Of a stretch of 64,000 nt of DNA, positions 39,001 through 46,275 are shown piece by piece; within the stretch, counting starts at the first letter, position 1, and each line of letters opens with the position of its first letter. The translations under genes were made by a program, and so were the position numbers. The DNA is from Ferrimonas aestuarii (GTDB lineage: Bacteria > Pseudomonadota > Gammaproteobacteria > Enterobacterales > Shewanellaceae), in assembly GCF_005116665.1 (NCBI RefSeq), contig NZ_SWCJ01000004.1:1-64000 (forward strand). The letters are read 5' to 3'. A model generated the notes under the pieces. The model saw only the letters and a program-made list of their open reading frames with translations, did no database searches and was not told the DNA's origin.

Positions 39001-40540
39001 CCTGATTTGACTCAATGGGCGTCATCAAAAACACCAAAGGCGGCTCATCACCCTGATAATCTGAATAGTTAATGGTGCCGGTGAGCGTGCCTCTGGAATT
39101 GGAACTCAGGTTCACCGACCCAAACTTCAGGTAGTTGTCAGAGCCATCTGGCGGAGTACCCGGCAGACATAGATTTGAATAATCTGCATCTCTGACATCG
39201 GTGCTGCCCACCACCAAGTTGTAATCATCCAAATGGATGTTTTTACCACTGGCAATCCCAGTTAGGGCGGTGTAGCCGCTATAGGAGCGAAAATCCACAT
39301 CCCCCTCGGCATACACTACACCTCGAATGGTGGACCATTCTCGAGTAGTTATCTCTTTCTTGGAAAACAGCATCCATTGCCGAGGCGGGGCCGTTGGATT
39401 CATCCGGACTTGGCGGCTAAGATCAACATCGTCTTCCACAAACAGGCGCACACTACCGGCCCCTAGGGGCTCCATTGAGATCTGCTGATAGCGTTCACTG
39501 AATCTCAGCTTTTCAAGATGATAATCGCCAGTGTTAAAACGAATCCTTTGTTCACGATTTTCACCAAAATGGAACTCTTCCGCGTTGGTCGGCAACATCC
39601 GTAAACTGTGGCTGCCGCTGCCATGCAAATGCATGTTTTTATAAACTTTGGTGGGGGCACCATCGCCATTATGGAATAGGTTGGCGGCATTCTCAGTTTT
39701 CAGCTCATCCACATGCAGTGAGCCGATCTGGTTCAAATTCACTTGGCCACCAAACACCTCCATCTTCTTAATGGTGTGCTGACCGCTGCTGAAATTGGCG
39801 TTGGCATTACCTTCCATTTTAAATTCATCAAGGTAGACGGCATGGAAGTTAGCCTCTAGGTTGGAGCTGCCATCAATTTTCACTGACTGGTAGCCAAACG
39901 TGGTTAACCAACCACTGGCGATGCGCGCCGCCCCCTCCAATGACAGGTCATAAGCATATAACTCAGAGGCAGTGTTGGCCGAGATGTACCCGGAGTTCTT
40001 AACTTCTAAATCTTCAACAAACAGGCGCTGCCCATTTAGATAGAGTCGACCAGAGCCCTCAACAATGAGCTTTTCAACGCCGAGATCACTCCAAAAAACG
40101 GAGTCAATGGTCAAAGAGCAACTGCCACTGACCTTAATCTCATCGTAGCTGCCAAAACTCAACAGATCCCATGTAAGAGAGTGGTTACCGCTGCTACATG
40201 AGTAATCCGAGCTGCCGTTAATATTTGGAAACGCCCCGGGATCGTCGGGAAATTGATCACGACCGGGAAAATCGGGAAGGTCTAACGACTTAGCGGGCTT
40301 GCCACTGACAGAACAATTTTGGCCGAAACAATGATTATTACCGCTTTGGGTGAGGTGCTTAAACTCAAACACATTGTCGCTGTCGTAGCGAACACTGGAT
40401 CCTCGGTCCAGGGTCAAACGAGAGCCATTATGAGCACTTTGCAACACACTGGGGAACACCTCTTCACAATAAGGCAGCGCCGCAGCTCCAGCTGAGTAGC
40501 TGGCCACAAGTAAACAGGCAATAATGCGGTTGCGCTTCAT
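36059..40540 (-). CDS. mshQ: Giant MSHA pilus protein MshQ (putative tip adhesin)
   Basis: Last gene of the pilin operon, 1493 residues. It has a signal peptide (about 1-21), an N-terminal half (about 40-460) with regular hydrophobic/asparagine-rich strands resembling a beta-helix (repeats such as LIVEGSGRLYLNGQRLFVEDLEV), a middle with cysteine pairs and an agglutinin-like beta-sandwich segment, and a long C-terminal part typical of MshQ (DUF6701-like). It lacks an N-terminal type IV pilin signal. In Vibrio and Shewanella the function of MshQ is not settled; a surface adhesin held by the minor pilins MshO and MshP is the favoured idea. It starts 12 bases after the mshP stop. Confidence 0.85.
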   Translation of the reverse strand: MKRNRIIACLLVASYSAGAAALPYCEEVFPSVLQSAHNGSRLTLDRGSSVRYDSDNVFEFKHLTQSGNNHCFGQNCSVSGKPAKSLDLPDFPGRDQFPDDPGAFPNINGSSDYSCSSGNHSLTWDLLSFGSYDEIKVSGSCSLTIDSVFWSDLGVEKLIVEGSGRLYLNGQRLFVEDLEVKNSGYISANTASELYAYDLSLEGAARIASGWLTTFGYQSVKIDGSSNLEANFHAVYLDEFKMEGNANANFSSGQHTIKKMEVFGGQVNLNQIGSLHVDELKTENAANLFHNGDGAPTKVYKNMHLHGSGSHSLRMLPTNAEEFHFGENREQRIRFNTGDYHLEKLRFSERYQQISMEPLGAGSVRLFVEDDVDLSRQVRMNPTAPPRQWMLFSKKEITTREWSTIRGVVYAEGDVDFRSYSGYTALTGIASGKNIHLDDYNLVVGSTDVRDADYSNLCLPGTPPDGSDNYLKFGSVNLSSNSRGTLTGTINYSDYQGDEPPLVFLMTPIESNQVEKELPAQMRVTSASTSQADVELWVAPNYYGGSGVNRTSVSKVDYIVVGGGDYQLKDEFGNTQVRLSAGTVKTCDYKGKYSDGNGNCDESSVWQNLPSGWSSGTAVLAQLQTFNNGGEFYSARVESVSSAGFYIGLEGSEAYNQRGNGKFKRDDTIAYLAVEGSGTVEINGEMRRIESGNGLQSYKFSGNNYNSTRSLAEQCSASNHFNFQTPFASTPLFYSTKRTRYGGDGGWARACHVSDSQFNVVVDEDLADDNERKHYGEYFSYLAVGTAPTVEPVTIRLVHPGSAINCVGAQVEVQICSDSSCTSFDTQSSYTLDLTATPTSEWQHLTTGTIGNSQTVKHGDRLQLWQATPSVVEIGVGNYDFVCESGSGQNDCEIGFSDSGLVLTPVVGDLEQADLLACHTQYQLQLGVVETNSSDPKQCLVITQGTENVSFSFQYRVPQSPEVAADLGLGSLTLKAGEAQVAAVTFDAQGVAELPLRYQEAGRLKVSASLTRGVGGQQKTFTGEVDLDWVPVGFHIQAQNQACDSNFTQCGAFKKAGEAFPVEVSARCWVGDNDQDLSDNPITRNFQKSDIRLAPELIAPDPGSNSGDDGGTVSITAGGQGSVDRTLTEVGAFRFKLAESVDYLGASLSNFSSRTIGRITPATLEVVAQPLSLQPYCQGSSYFGQPVAFSTLPQFEVMARNLNNQVTNNFDSEFWNLPNPMTAREYQTGVTGIEVIEPAGQTTEVLGANDGDGSRRYRLTENWLRFKRPDTPLAPVDYARIPNNGADDASFGITIAAEDLSVAGDKVCVGTWGSCEGLSFDSASSAPFLGYVTGPQLRYGRMVLDSAFGTELQQVLVPMRMEYFNGQRFVTNTLDNGFNVNNARLSLAGSLDPLPLTNVNGSWEQGEYDGITVVGDGRVTPEDSPITLSYQLDQLGFDGINGCQFPNQATEAPTWLQWTWRGNTMTNPSANVTLGRFRGHDKVIYRREVFGSN

Positions 40541-40552
40541 TGTTGGTGTTCC

Positions 40553-40999
40553 CTAATCAAATGCTTGGGTTTCAAATTGTCGACTTACTGCCATCCCAGT
40601 TGGGCCGCACTGCGCATCGGCGCCAATAACGAAACCATTGGTCTGGCTATTCCCCAAGTCATATTCGGTATGCTGGCAGCTCATGGTCACTCGGCAGCGG
40701 TGAAACCCAGAGTTTGTATTAGGTAACCCCGCTCCTTCGCTTAATACCGAAGTGTTCACCGCCGTACAGGCATCAATGGCGCTGTCTCCTACGGTATCTC
40801 GATTCAACACTCGCCCCAACCCCCATTCCAAGCCACTTTGGCCAGCGGCCCAAGCGCGGCTGCCGTTCACTTCAAGGACAATCTGCTCGCTCTGATTACT
40901 CAGCATCCGAATCAGCCCAAAACCCAACATCAGCACCACAATGAGCACAAACAGTGCCACCATCAGGGTGCTGCCTCTCTGGTTACGGCAGGTTTTCAA
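40553..40999 (-). CDS. mshP: MSHA minor pseudopilin-like protein MshP
   Basis: PilX-type minor component of the MSHA pilus. With the TTG start at 40999 the product has 148 residues beginning MKTCRNQRGSTLMVALFVLI, a short basic leader and one hydrophobic helix (about 11-30), then a cysteine-containing globular part. The TTG is chosen because GGAGG lies six bases upstream, at the end of mshO; upstream codons in the same frame lie within mshO and lack homology. It overlaps mshO by 17 bases. Confidence 0.85.
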   Translation of the reverse strand: MKTCRNQRGSTLMVALFVLIVVLMLGFGLIRMLSNQSEQIVLEVNGSRAWAAGQSGLEWGLGRVLNRDTVGDSAIDACTAVNTSVLSEGAGLPNTNSGFHRCRVTMSCQHTEYDLGNSQTNGFVIGADAQCGPTGMAVSRQFETQAFD

Positions 41000-41771
41000 T
41001 TTGAACCTCCTGCACAAAACGCTGGGATTGATCGGCTTGGGACAGCCAGAACTGCAGTTGCAGTACACTGTTTCGATTCAAGGTCGGTGGCTGCTCCAGA
41101 AACGGACAGTGAGCATTATCACGCTGATTCAGATTGCACTGGCTAAGATCATTGGCAAAGCCATCGGCCATCAAGCTACTACTTCCCTGACTGCTACGAG
41201 TCAGTTGACCGCTGCTATTGAGGCAATACGCCACGGTACTGCCCGCCGCGTAAAATCGCTGCCCAGGAGAGTAATCGCCATCGGCTAAATTTGCCGACAG
41301 GGTCATTTGACACAAGTTGCTGCTATCGCATTGGGAGCTGGCCACGGTTGGTAGTGGGTCCGGTAACTGATAACCATTTAATAACGCTACTCCGGCACCG
41401 TTACCGCTGCTAAAGCAGTCGTCACAGTCATTACCGACGCAACAAGACATGCGATAGAAGGAAACCTGATTGGCGCTGTTCAACATGGGGGCGGCAATGA
41501 AGCGGCCACTTTGCTCGATGGGTGAAAAGCTCAAACAGTAGCCCGCCGAGCCATTGGCGATCGCCACACTGCCGGGAACCGCATCACGCAGTTCACGGCT
41601 AAGACGCTGCAAACCATAACGATGCTGACTGACCGCTTGGCCCCATTGCTGACCATCAAGATAGATCTTCATGGCAAAGTTGATGAACTGAGTTACCCCA
41701 ATGGCCAAGGCGCCCATCATGGCGATAACCACCACCATCTCCATCAGGGTAAAACCACGATTGCTGCGCAT
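40983..41771 (-). CDS. mshO: MSHA minor pilin MshO
   Basis: PilW-like minor pilin. The 262-residue product has a type III (prepilin) signal NRGFTLMEMVVVIAMMGALAIGV with cleavage expected after the glycine and glutamate at position +5, and a cysteine-rich globular domain (CCVGNDCDDC). Its ATG shares one base with the mshD stop (TGATG). Confidence 0.92.
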   Translation of the reverse strand: MRSNRGFTLMEMVVVIAMMGALAIGVTQFINFAMKIYLDGQQWGQAVSQHRYGLQRLSRELRDAVPGSVAIANGSAGYCLSFSPIEQSGRFIAAPMLNSANQVSFYRMSCCVGNDCDDCFSSGNGAGVALLNGYQLPDPLPTVASSQCDSSNLCQMTLSANLADGDYSPGQRFYAAGSTVAYCLNSSGQLTRSSQGSSSLMADGFANDLSQCNLNQRDNAHCPFLEQPPTLNRNSVLQLQFWLSQADQSQRFVQEVQIENLP

Positions 41772-42253
41772 CAGTAGTTCCCCCTCATCAGTTCAAATTC
41801 GAAACTGGAACCCTCAGGTGCAGTAATGGTGACTAGAGCGCGTTTGCTGCCCTGAGACCAGGCAACGCTGCCCACGGTACTGGAATAGCAATCAACCTGA
41901 ATGGCGATGCGATAGCGATCGAAGTTGGCCCCAAGCCAATCGTTAGCATCCCCATTAAAGCCATTAAAATCTTCAAAAAACTGCCACTGTTTTGGGTCGG
42001 TTCCCGTCGACACCTTAGTACAGTTCAAGCTGGAAACTGCGCCGCCACCGTTGGGAGTGTTGCGATCAAAACTTCGTCCCATCAGCTCAGCCATTACCAT
42101 TTCAGACAGTTGGGCAGCTCGAGCCTGACTGATGTTTTGAGCGCTGCGCTGTGCTTGGGGAAAGATAACCGAAGCCAGCATCACCAAAGCGATGGCCAAC
42201 ATAATCAAGCCAACCACCATCTCCATCAAAGTAAAACCGCGCTTAGCATTCAT
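41771..42253 (-). CDS. mshD: MSHA minor pilin MshD
   Basis: Minor pilin of 160 residues with prepilin signal KRGFTLMEMVVGLIMLAIALVM and glutamate +5. The rest is a small globular domain with a cysteine pair. It overlaps mshC by 11 bases at its start and mshO by one base at its end. Confidence 0.92.
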   Translation of the reverse strand: MNAKRGFTLMEMVVGLIMLAIALVMLASVIFPQAQRSAQNISQARAAQLSEMVMAELMGRSFDRNTPNGGGAVSSLNCTKVSTGTDPKQWQFFEDFNGFNGDANDWLGANFDRYRIAIQVDCYSSTVGSVAWSQGSKRALVTITAPEGSSFEFELMRGNY

Positions 42254-42716
42254 GGATGAAGCCCTCGGTTTCGATGCAGAGATTTAAGGTTTCCAGACCG
42301 CTAACTTGTAACTGGCAACCACTGGCTCGGCACTGAGTCACGCGCCCAAGGCTGTCGAAGGTCAAAGCGAAACTTTGATTGCCAGACAGGGTAATTGCAA
42401 CGTTGTTGCTACACAGACCATTAGAAATGGTTGCGCCGCTATCGCATCGGGTTTGACTGGCTTGTCGCTCAGGGGAGCCGCAGTTTCCCGGTAACCAAAA
42501 GCCGTCGCTGGAAAAGGTCAGTGAACACTGATTTTGGCCGGCTAGTGCCAGTTGCTGGGCGTAATGGAGTTCAGAAAGGAGAGAAAATTGAACGTCGGTA
42601 CCGCTAAATGCATCGCGACCGACAAAACGACTGATGGCCACCACCGATAAGATGGTGACCACAATCAAAGTGACAATAAGCTCTACGAGGGTGAAACCTC
42701 TTTGGCTGTCATTCAC
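42243..42716 (-). CDS. mshC: MSHA minor pilin MshC
   Basis: GspH/FimT-like minor pilin of 157 residues with prepilin signal QRGFTLVELIVTLIVVTILSVVA. Several cysteines (CSLTF, GNCGSPE, CDSG) suggest disulphides. It starts with GTG eight bases after the second mshA-like gene. Confidence 0.92.
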   Translation of the reverse strand: MNDSQRGFTLVELIVTLIVVTILSVVAISRFVGRDAFSGTDVQFSLLSELHYAQQLALAGQNQCSLTFSSDGFWLPGNCGSPERQASQTRCDSGATISNGLCSNNVAITLSGNQSFALTFDSLGRVTQCRASGCQLQVSGLETLNLCIETEGFIHEC

Positions 42717-42724
42717 CGAAGGCC

Positions 42725-43243
42725 TTAGCAGTCAGTATCGACCACAGTTACTACAGGACCAACCGTCGCACTGGTTGCGGCCTTGTAAGTCACATAGCAC
42801 TCTTTAGTGGCCTTATTCGAAGCCGCTTCGATGCTGAAGCTTTGAGGGTAGATCAGCGCGTCCGCAGTGCCATTTTTCGGGCCGTTGGTGGTATCAATGG
42901 TCCAGTCACCGGTGTTTGCGGTGGTGTCCAGATCCAGAGCGGTAGTTAAGTTAGCCGCCAGCAGGTAGCCATACTCCGCTTGGAAATCAGTGCCATCCAC
43001 GGTGATGTCATCACAGGTAACATTACTGTCACTGCACTGCTTGCTTTCATCGCCATTAATCGCCGCTTTGGCGTAGATCATGCTGTTGGCGCTTTGTACT
43101 GACGCCTTAACGCCTTCCAAGGTTGCAGCACGAGCGTCATTCTGCAGATCAATAAACTTAGGGGCTGCGGTCACGGCCAGAATGCCCAAAACAATGATCA
43201 CAACGACCAACTCAATTAGGGTAAAACCAGATTGTCTTTTCAT
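42725..43243 (-). CDS. Second MshA-like major pilin
   Basis: Type IV pilin of 172 residues. The prepilin signal MKRQSGFTLIELVVVIIVLG and the following helix up to about residue 42 are nearly identical in protein sequence to the preceding mshA, whereas the C-terminal domain differs, with CSDSNVTC and a C-terminal cysteine (VVDTDC). The ATG at 43243 gives the right leader; the frame is open 17 codons upstream. A hairpin at 43285-43303 lies between it and mshA. Whether both pilins enter one fibre or are alternatives cannot be told. Confidence 0.9.
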   Translation of the reverse strand: MKRQSGFTLIELVVVIIVLGILAVTAAPKFIDLQNDARAATLEGVKASVQSANSMIYAKAAINGDESKQCSDSNVTCDDITVDGTDFQAEYGYLLAANLTTALDLDTTANTGDWTIDTTNGPKNGTADALIYPQSFSIEAASNKATKECYVTYKAATSATVGPVVTVVDTDC

Positions 43244-43284
43244 CTTTGGTCCCTTAATTCTCACTATTCGATGGTTATTTTTAT

Positions 43285-43303
43285 CTGGGCTCAATGAGCC
43301 CAG
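43285..43303 (-). promoter_or_regulatory. Hairpin between the two mshA-type genes
   Basis: CTGGGCTCA and TGAGCCCAG form a 9-base inverted repeat around a single T, so the hairpin would open to a 3-5 base loop. No U-tract follows, so it probably stabilises or attenuates the pilin mRNA rather than ends it. Confidence 0.5.
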
Positions 43304-43307
43304 TCTA

Positions 43308-43805
43308 TTAGCAGCCGCCGGTAACCAGGGCGTACTTAGGCGCGTCTGATGAGGTGGCTGGTGTGTAGATTAGGTGACAGCTGTCGCCATCGGCGTCGGT
43401 GACGTCTTCGTCAAAAGTGGCGCCAACAGGATGGATGTAAGTCAAGTCGGTATTGCTGTCGGTGTTGTCAACGATGGTCCAGTCTGCGGTATCCAGATCC
43501 AATACCTTGGCCAATTCTGTCGCGTCGGCTTTCATGTAACCGAACAGAGGCACGGTAGTTTCAGTGCCATCCAGATTGATGGTTTTGGTACCACTCGCAG
43601 TTTGCTCTTCTAAACCGGCAATCGCAGACTTGGCGAATACCATGCTATTAGCACCTTGCAAAGACGCCTTAGCGCCTTCCAGAGTTGCGGCACGAGCATC
43701 GTTTTGCAGATCAATAAATTTAGGCGCTGCAGTTACGGCCAGAATACCCAGCACAATGATCACTACAACAAGTTCAATCAGGGTAAAACCGGACTGTTTT
43801 TGCAT
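43308..43805 (-). CDS. mshA: MSHA major pilin MshA
   Basis: Major subunit of the mannose-sensitive haemagglutinin type IV pilus. The 165-residue product begins MQKQSGFTLIELVVVIIVLG, with cleavage expected after Gly7 and Glu12 at mature +5, then PKFIDLQNDARAATLEGAKAS, a hallmark of MshA. A disulphide between CHLI and the C-terminal GGC is likely. It follows mshB by 64 bases that include a stem-loop. Confidence 0.93.
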   Translation of the reverse strand: MQKQSGFTLIELVVVIIVLGILAVTAAPKFIDLQNDARAATLEGAKASLQGANSMVFAKSAIAGLEEQTASGTKTINLDGTETTVPLFGYMKADATELAKVLDLDTADWTIVDNTDSNTDLTYIHPVGATFDEDVTDADGDSCHLIYTPATSSDAPKYALVTGGC

Positions 43806-43839
43806 CTATCTATACCTTAAAAATGACTACGCACGAGAA

Positions 43840-43860
43840 AGGGCTAGCGCACCTAGCCCT
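43840..43860 (-). promoter_or_regulatory. Stem-loop between mshB and mshA
   Basis: AGGGCTAG / CTAGCCCT (43840-43847 with 43853-43860), loop of five bases. On the minus strand it is followed by TTCTC, a weak U-tract, nine bases after the mshB stop. It may attenuate transcription or protect the mshA mRNA end. Confidence 0.5.
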
Positions 43861-43869
43861 AACCAATAA

Positions 43870-44481
43870 TTAGTTAGAGAAGCTGGCGATCTGGCCAGTT
43901 CCAGGGTTGTAGGTAAAGCCTTTGCCTACCCCTTGACCACCAGTAAACAGGGTTCCATGAACGCCGTTGCCGTTCAACGTCAAGGTTGCCACCTGAGAGT
44001 ATACGCACAGGTCGATGCCATTCAGGTTTGTGCCATCAGGCTGAATTACACTGCCGCCTTGGTTGTTGGCGACGTCAACAGCATAGCGATCGTCATTGAG
44101 ATCGTTACCATTGCTGGTATCGTCGTGCTCAGCCGCAGGCGGTGGGCTCTGCAGAATTTGATTGAATACCGCTAAACAAGCAGTTTGGGTCATCACATTT
44201 GGACCTAAGCTGTCGGTACCTGAAGGATAACCAAATTGGTTAACAGAGACGCTCTGGCCATCAAGCACAACGTTACCGTCGGTTGGGCGACCTTCCACTT
44301 CCCACTGCGCACGGGTGATACCTACGGCGGAAGCAAAACCACCTGCAACACCTTCCGCAGCAGCGTCTTCCGCTTGATCGGTGATATCAATAAAACGTGG
44401 CAGTGCGGTTGCAGCCAATAGGCCCAAAACCACCACAACAATAATCAATTCGACTAATGAGAAACCCGCTTGTCTCTTCAT
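43870..44481 (-). CDS. mshB: MSHA pilin protein MshB
   Basis: Pilin-like protein of 203 residues with prepilin signal KRQAGFSLVELIIVVVVLGLLAATALPRF. It is the first gene of the pilin part of the locus and lies behind a probable internal promoter. In Vibrio it is a minor pilin required for assembly. The C-terminal domain has cysteines at CLAV and CVYS. Confidence 0.92.
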   Translation of the reverse strand: MKRQAGFSLVELIIVVVVLGLLAATALPRFIDITDQAEDAAAEGVAGGFASAVGITRAQWEVEGRPTDGNVVLDGQSVSVNQFGYPSGTDSLGPNVMTQTACLAVFNQILQSPPPAAEHDDTSNGNDLNDDRYAVDVANNQGGSVIQPDGTNLNGIDLCVYSQVATLTLNGNGVHGTLFTGGQGVGKGFTYNPGTGQIASFSN

Positions 44482-44552
44482 GATGACCCTACCCCTTTAG
44501 GCTGAAAAATAAAATAATATCTGTAAGTTACACTGTACTACGCATAACATTA

Positions 44553-44582
44553 AATACAAATCTAGCACATCAAAAGCGTCAA
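44553..44582 (-). promoter_or_regulatory. Probable promoter of the pilin operon (mshB onward)
   Basis: On the minus strand TTGACG (44577-44582) and TGTATT (44553-44558) are 18 bases apart, directly after the mshF stop. The following leader to the mshB ATG is about 65 bases. In V. cholerae the structural genes are transcribed separately from the biogenesis genes, which fits. Confidence 0.5.
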
Positions 44583-45056
44583 CTAATCTGACCTTGTCAA
44601 TAATATGACGCTGCCGGTGGCGCTATGATACTGCAATTGCCATGCCTGTATCGAATAAAAACACACCTTAGCGCCGCTAACACGGCTAACCTGTTGTTCA
44701 CTCACGTCCAAATCTAAGGTTTCAGGGGCCTCCCCCATCAGTTGGCTATACAGTTGGTTACAACCTGATTTAGCCATTGGCCACCCGTGGGCATTCATCG
44801 ACAACCACGCGGCTTGGTCACTGCCGGGCACCTGCCATTGCAACCGGGAAGGCCTACCGTCCATCAACCACTGCCCCTTCGCCAAGTTGACGCTGGTTAA
44901 AAAACGCTGCTGAGCGACACGAAGCAAACGATCTTCAATATACGGCTGCGTGCGTAAAAAATTTATCAAAACGACAAAAATGACCAGCAGTATCACCACC
45001 ACCGCGACTAAGCGGCTTAGCCAAGGGCGAAACTGAACTTCGGGTTGCGCTGTCAT
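44583..45056 (-). CDS. mshF: MSHA biogenesis protein MshF
   Basis: Small bitopic membrane protein of 157 residues with one N-terminal helix (about 14-36) and a periplasmic domain. Assigned by position between mshG and mshB and by length; the sequence has few motifs. The ATG at 45056 has GGGG seven bases upstream. Role in assembly is not known in detail. Confidence 0.8.
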   Translation of the reverse strand: MTAQPEVQFRPWLSRLVAVVVILLVIFVVLINFLRTQPYIEDRLLRVAQQRFLTSVNLAKGQWLMDGRPSRLQWQVPGSDQAAWLSMNAHGWPMAKSGCNQLYSQLMGEAPETLDLDVSEQQVSRVSGAKVCFYSIQAWQLQYHSATGSVILLTRSD

Positions 45057-45060
45057 CACG

Positions 45061-46272
45061 CTACCCCTTATAAGCGTTGAACATGTCCCACATCGGCAGG
45101 TAGATACCCAGTGCTAACACCGCCACCATGGCAGCCACCACCGTCAGCAAAATCGGTTCGATTCGCGCGGTGAGAGTTTTCAGATCGTAATCCACTTCCC
45201 GCTCATAATACTCGGCGGCATCGTCCAACAGCTCGTCGATACGACCGGTCTCCTCCCCCACCGACAGCATCTGCAACACCAGAGGTGTAAACAGGTTTGA
45301 GTTGATGGCGGTACGAGTAATCGTCTCCCCGCCCTCAATGCCGCGACGCATCTCAACAATCCTGTCGTGCATAAAGCGGTTGTCCACCGCATCGGCAACC
45401 AGTGACAGAGATTGGTTTACCGGCACGCCGCCCCGAAGCATCATCGCCAAACTGCGAGAGAAGCGAGACAGCGACGCTCGTTCTAAGATGGTTCCCGCGA
45501 TGGGCATCTTGAGCTTGAACCGGTCAAATTGCAGCCGCCCGTTGTCTGAGTTCAGATACAGCTTGAAACCAATCACCGCGCTTAAGAAACCAAACAGCAG
45601 CATCGGCCAATAGTGAACAAAGAACTGGGAGGTCTCGAGCAAAATTCGCGTAGGCAGTGGCAATTCCGCATTAAACTTGGCAAACATCTGGGCGAATTTT
45701 GGAATCACCATGATGTTTAGGATCACCATTGCCAGCACGATAAACAGCACCACAAAGATCGGGTACCGCAATGCCGATTTAATCCGTCTTCGAGTGTCTT
45801 GCTCGGTCTCTAAGTGGATCGCCAAGCGCTCAAAGGCTTGATCCAGCTGACCTGTGTTCTCCCCTACGTGTACCATGGCTACATAGAGTTCACTGAAGAT
45901 ATGGGGGTGTTGATTCAATGCCGATGACAATGAATGGCCCGCGGTAAGCTGAGTCACCACCTCTTTCAGAGCCCTTGATAAGGTTTTGCTATGGGTGCTG
46001 TCCGACAAGCCGGAGATGGCTCGCAGCAGAGGAATACCGGATCGAGTCAGAGACAGCATCTGCCTGGTAAACATCTGCAGGTCCGCCATCTTCACCCGCG
46101 GCCTCAAAAGCGCCTGCCAATCGATCGCCTTGGCTCGCACCGGCTCAATCAACACCGGCACGATGGTTTTACGCATCAGTTGATCGGCCACTGCCGCTTC
46201 ATTAGCGGCATCAATCTGCCCCTCAACTTGAGCGCCGCTGGCCTCTCTGCCTCGATAATGAAATAGCGGCAT
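45061..46272 (-). CDS. mshG: MSHA inner-membrane platform protein MshG
   Basis: PilC/GspF-type polytopic platform protein of 403 residues on which the MshE ATPase acts. Two homologous cytoplasmic helical domains are visible (FTRQMLSLTRSGIPLLRAI and FSRSLAMMLRGGVPVNQSL), with membrane segments near 170-190, 220-240 and 375-395. It lies three bases after mshE. Confidence 0.95.
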   Translation of the reverse strand: MPLFHYRGREASGAQVEGQIDAANEAAVADQLMRKTIVPVLIEPVRAKAIDWQALLRPRVKMADLQMFTRQMLSLTRSGIPLLRAISGLSDSTHSKTLSRALKEVVTQLTAGHSLSSALNQHPHIFSELYVAMVHVGENTGQLDQAFERLAIHLETEQDTRRRIKSALRYPIFVVLFIVLAMVILNIMVIPKFAQMFAKFNAELPLPTRILLETSQFFVHYWPMLLFGFLSAVIGFKLYLNSDNGRLQFDRFKLKMPIAGTILERASLSRFSRSLAMMLRGGVPVNQSLSLVADAVDNRFMHDRIVEMRRGIEGGETITRTAINSNLFTPLVLQMLSVGEETGRIDELLDDAAEYYEREVDYDLKTLTARIEPILLTVVAAMVAVLALGIYLPMWDMFNAYKG

Positions 46273-46275
46273 TTA

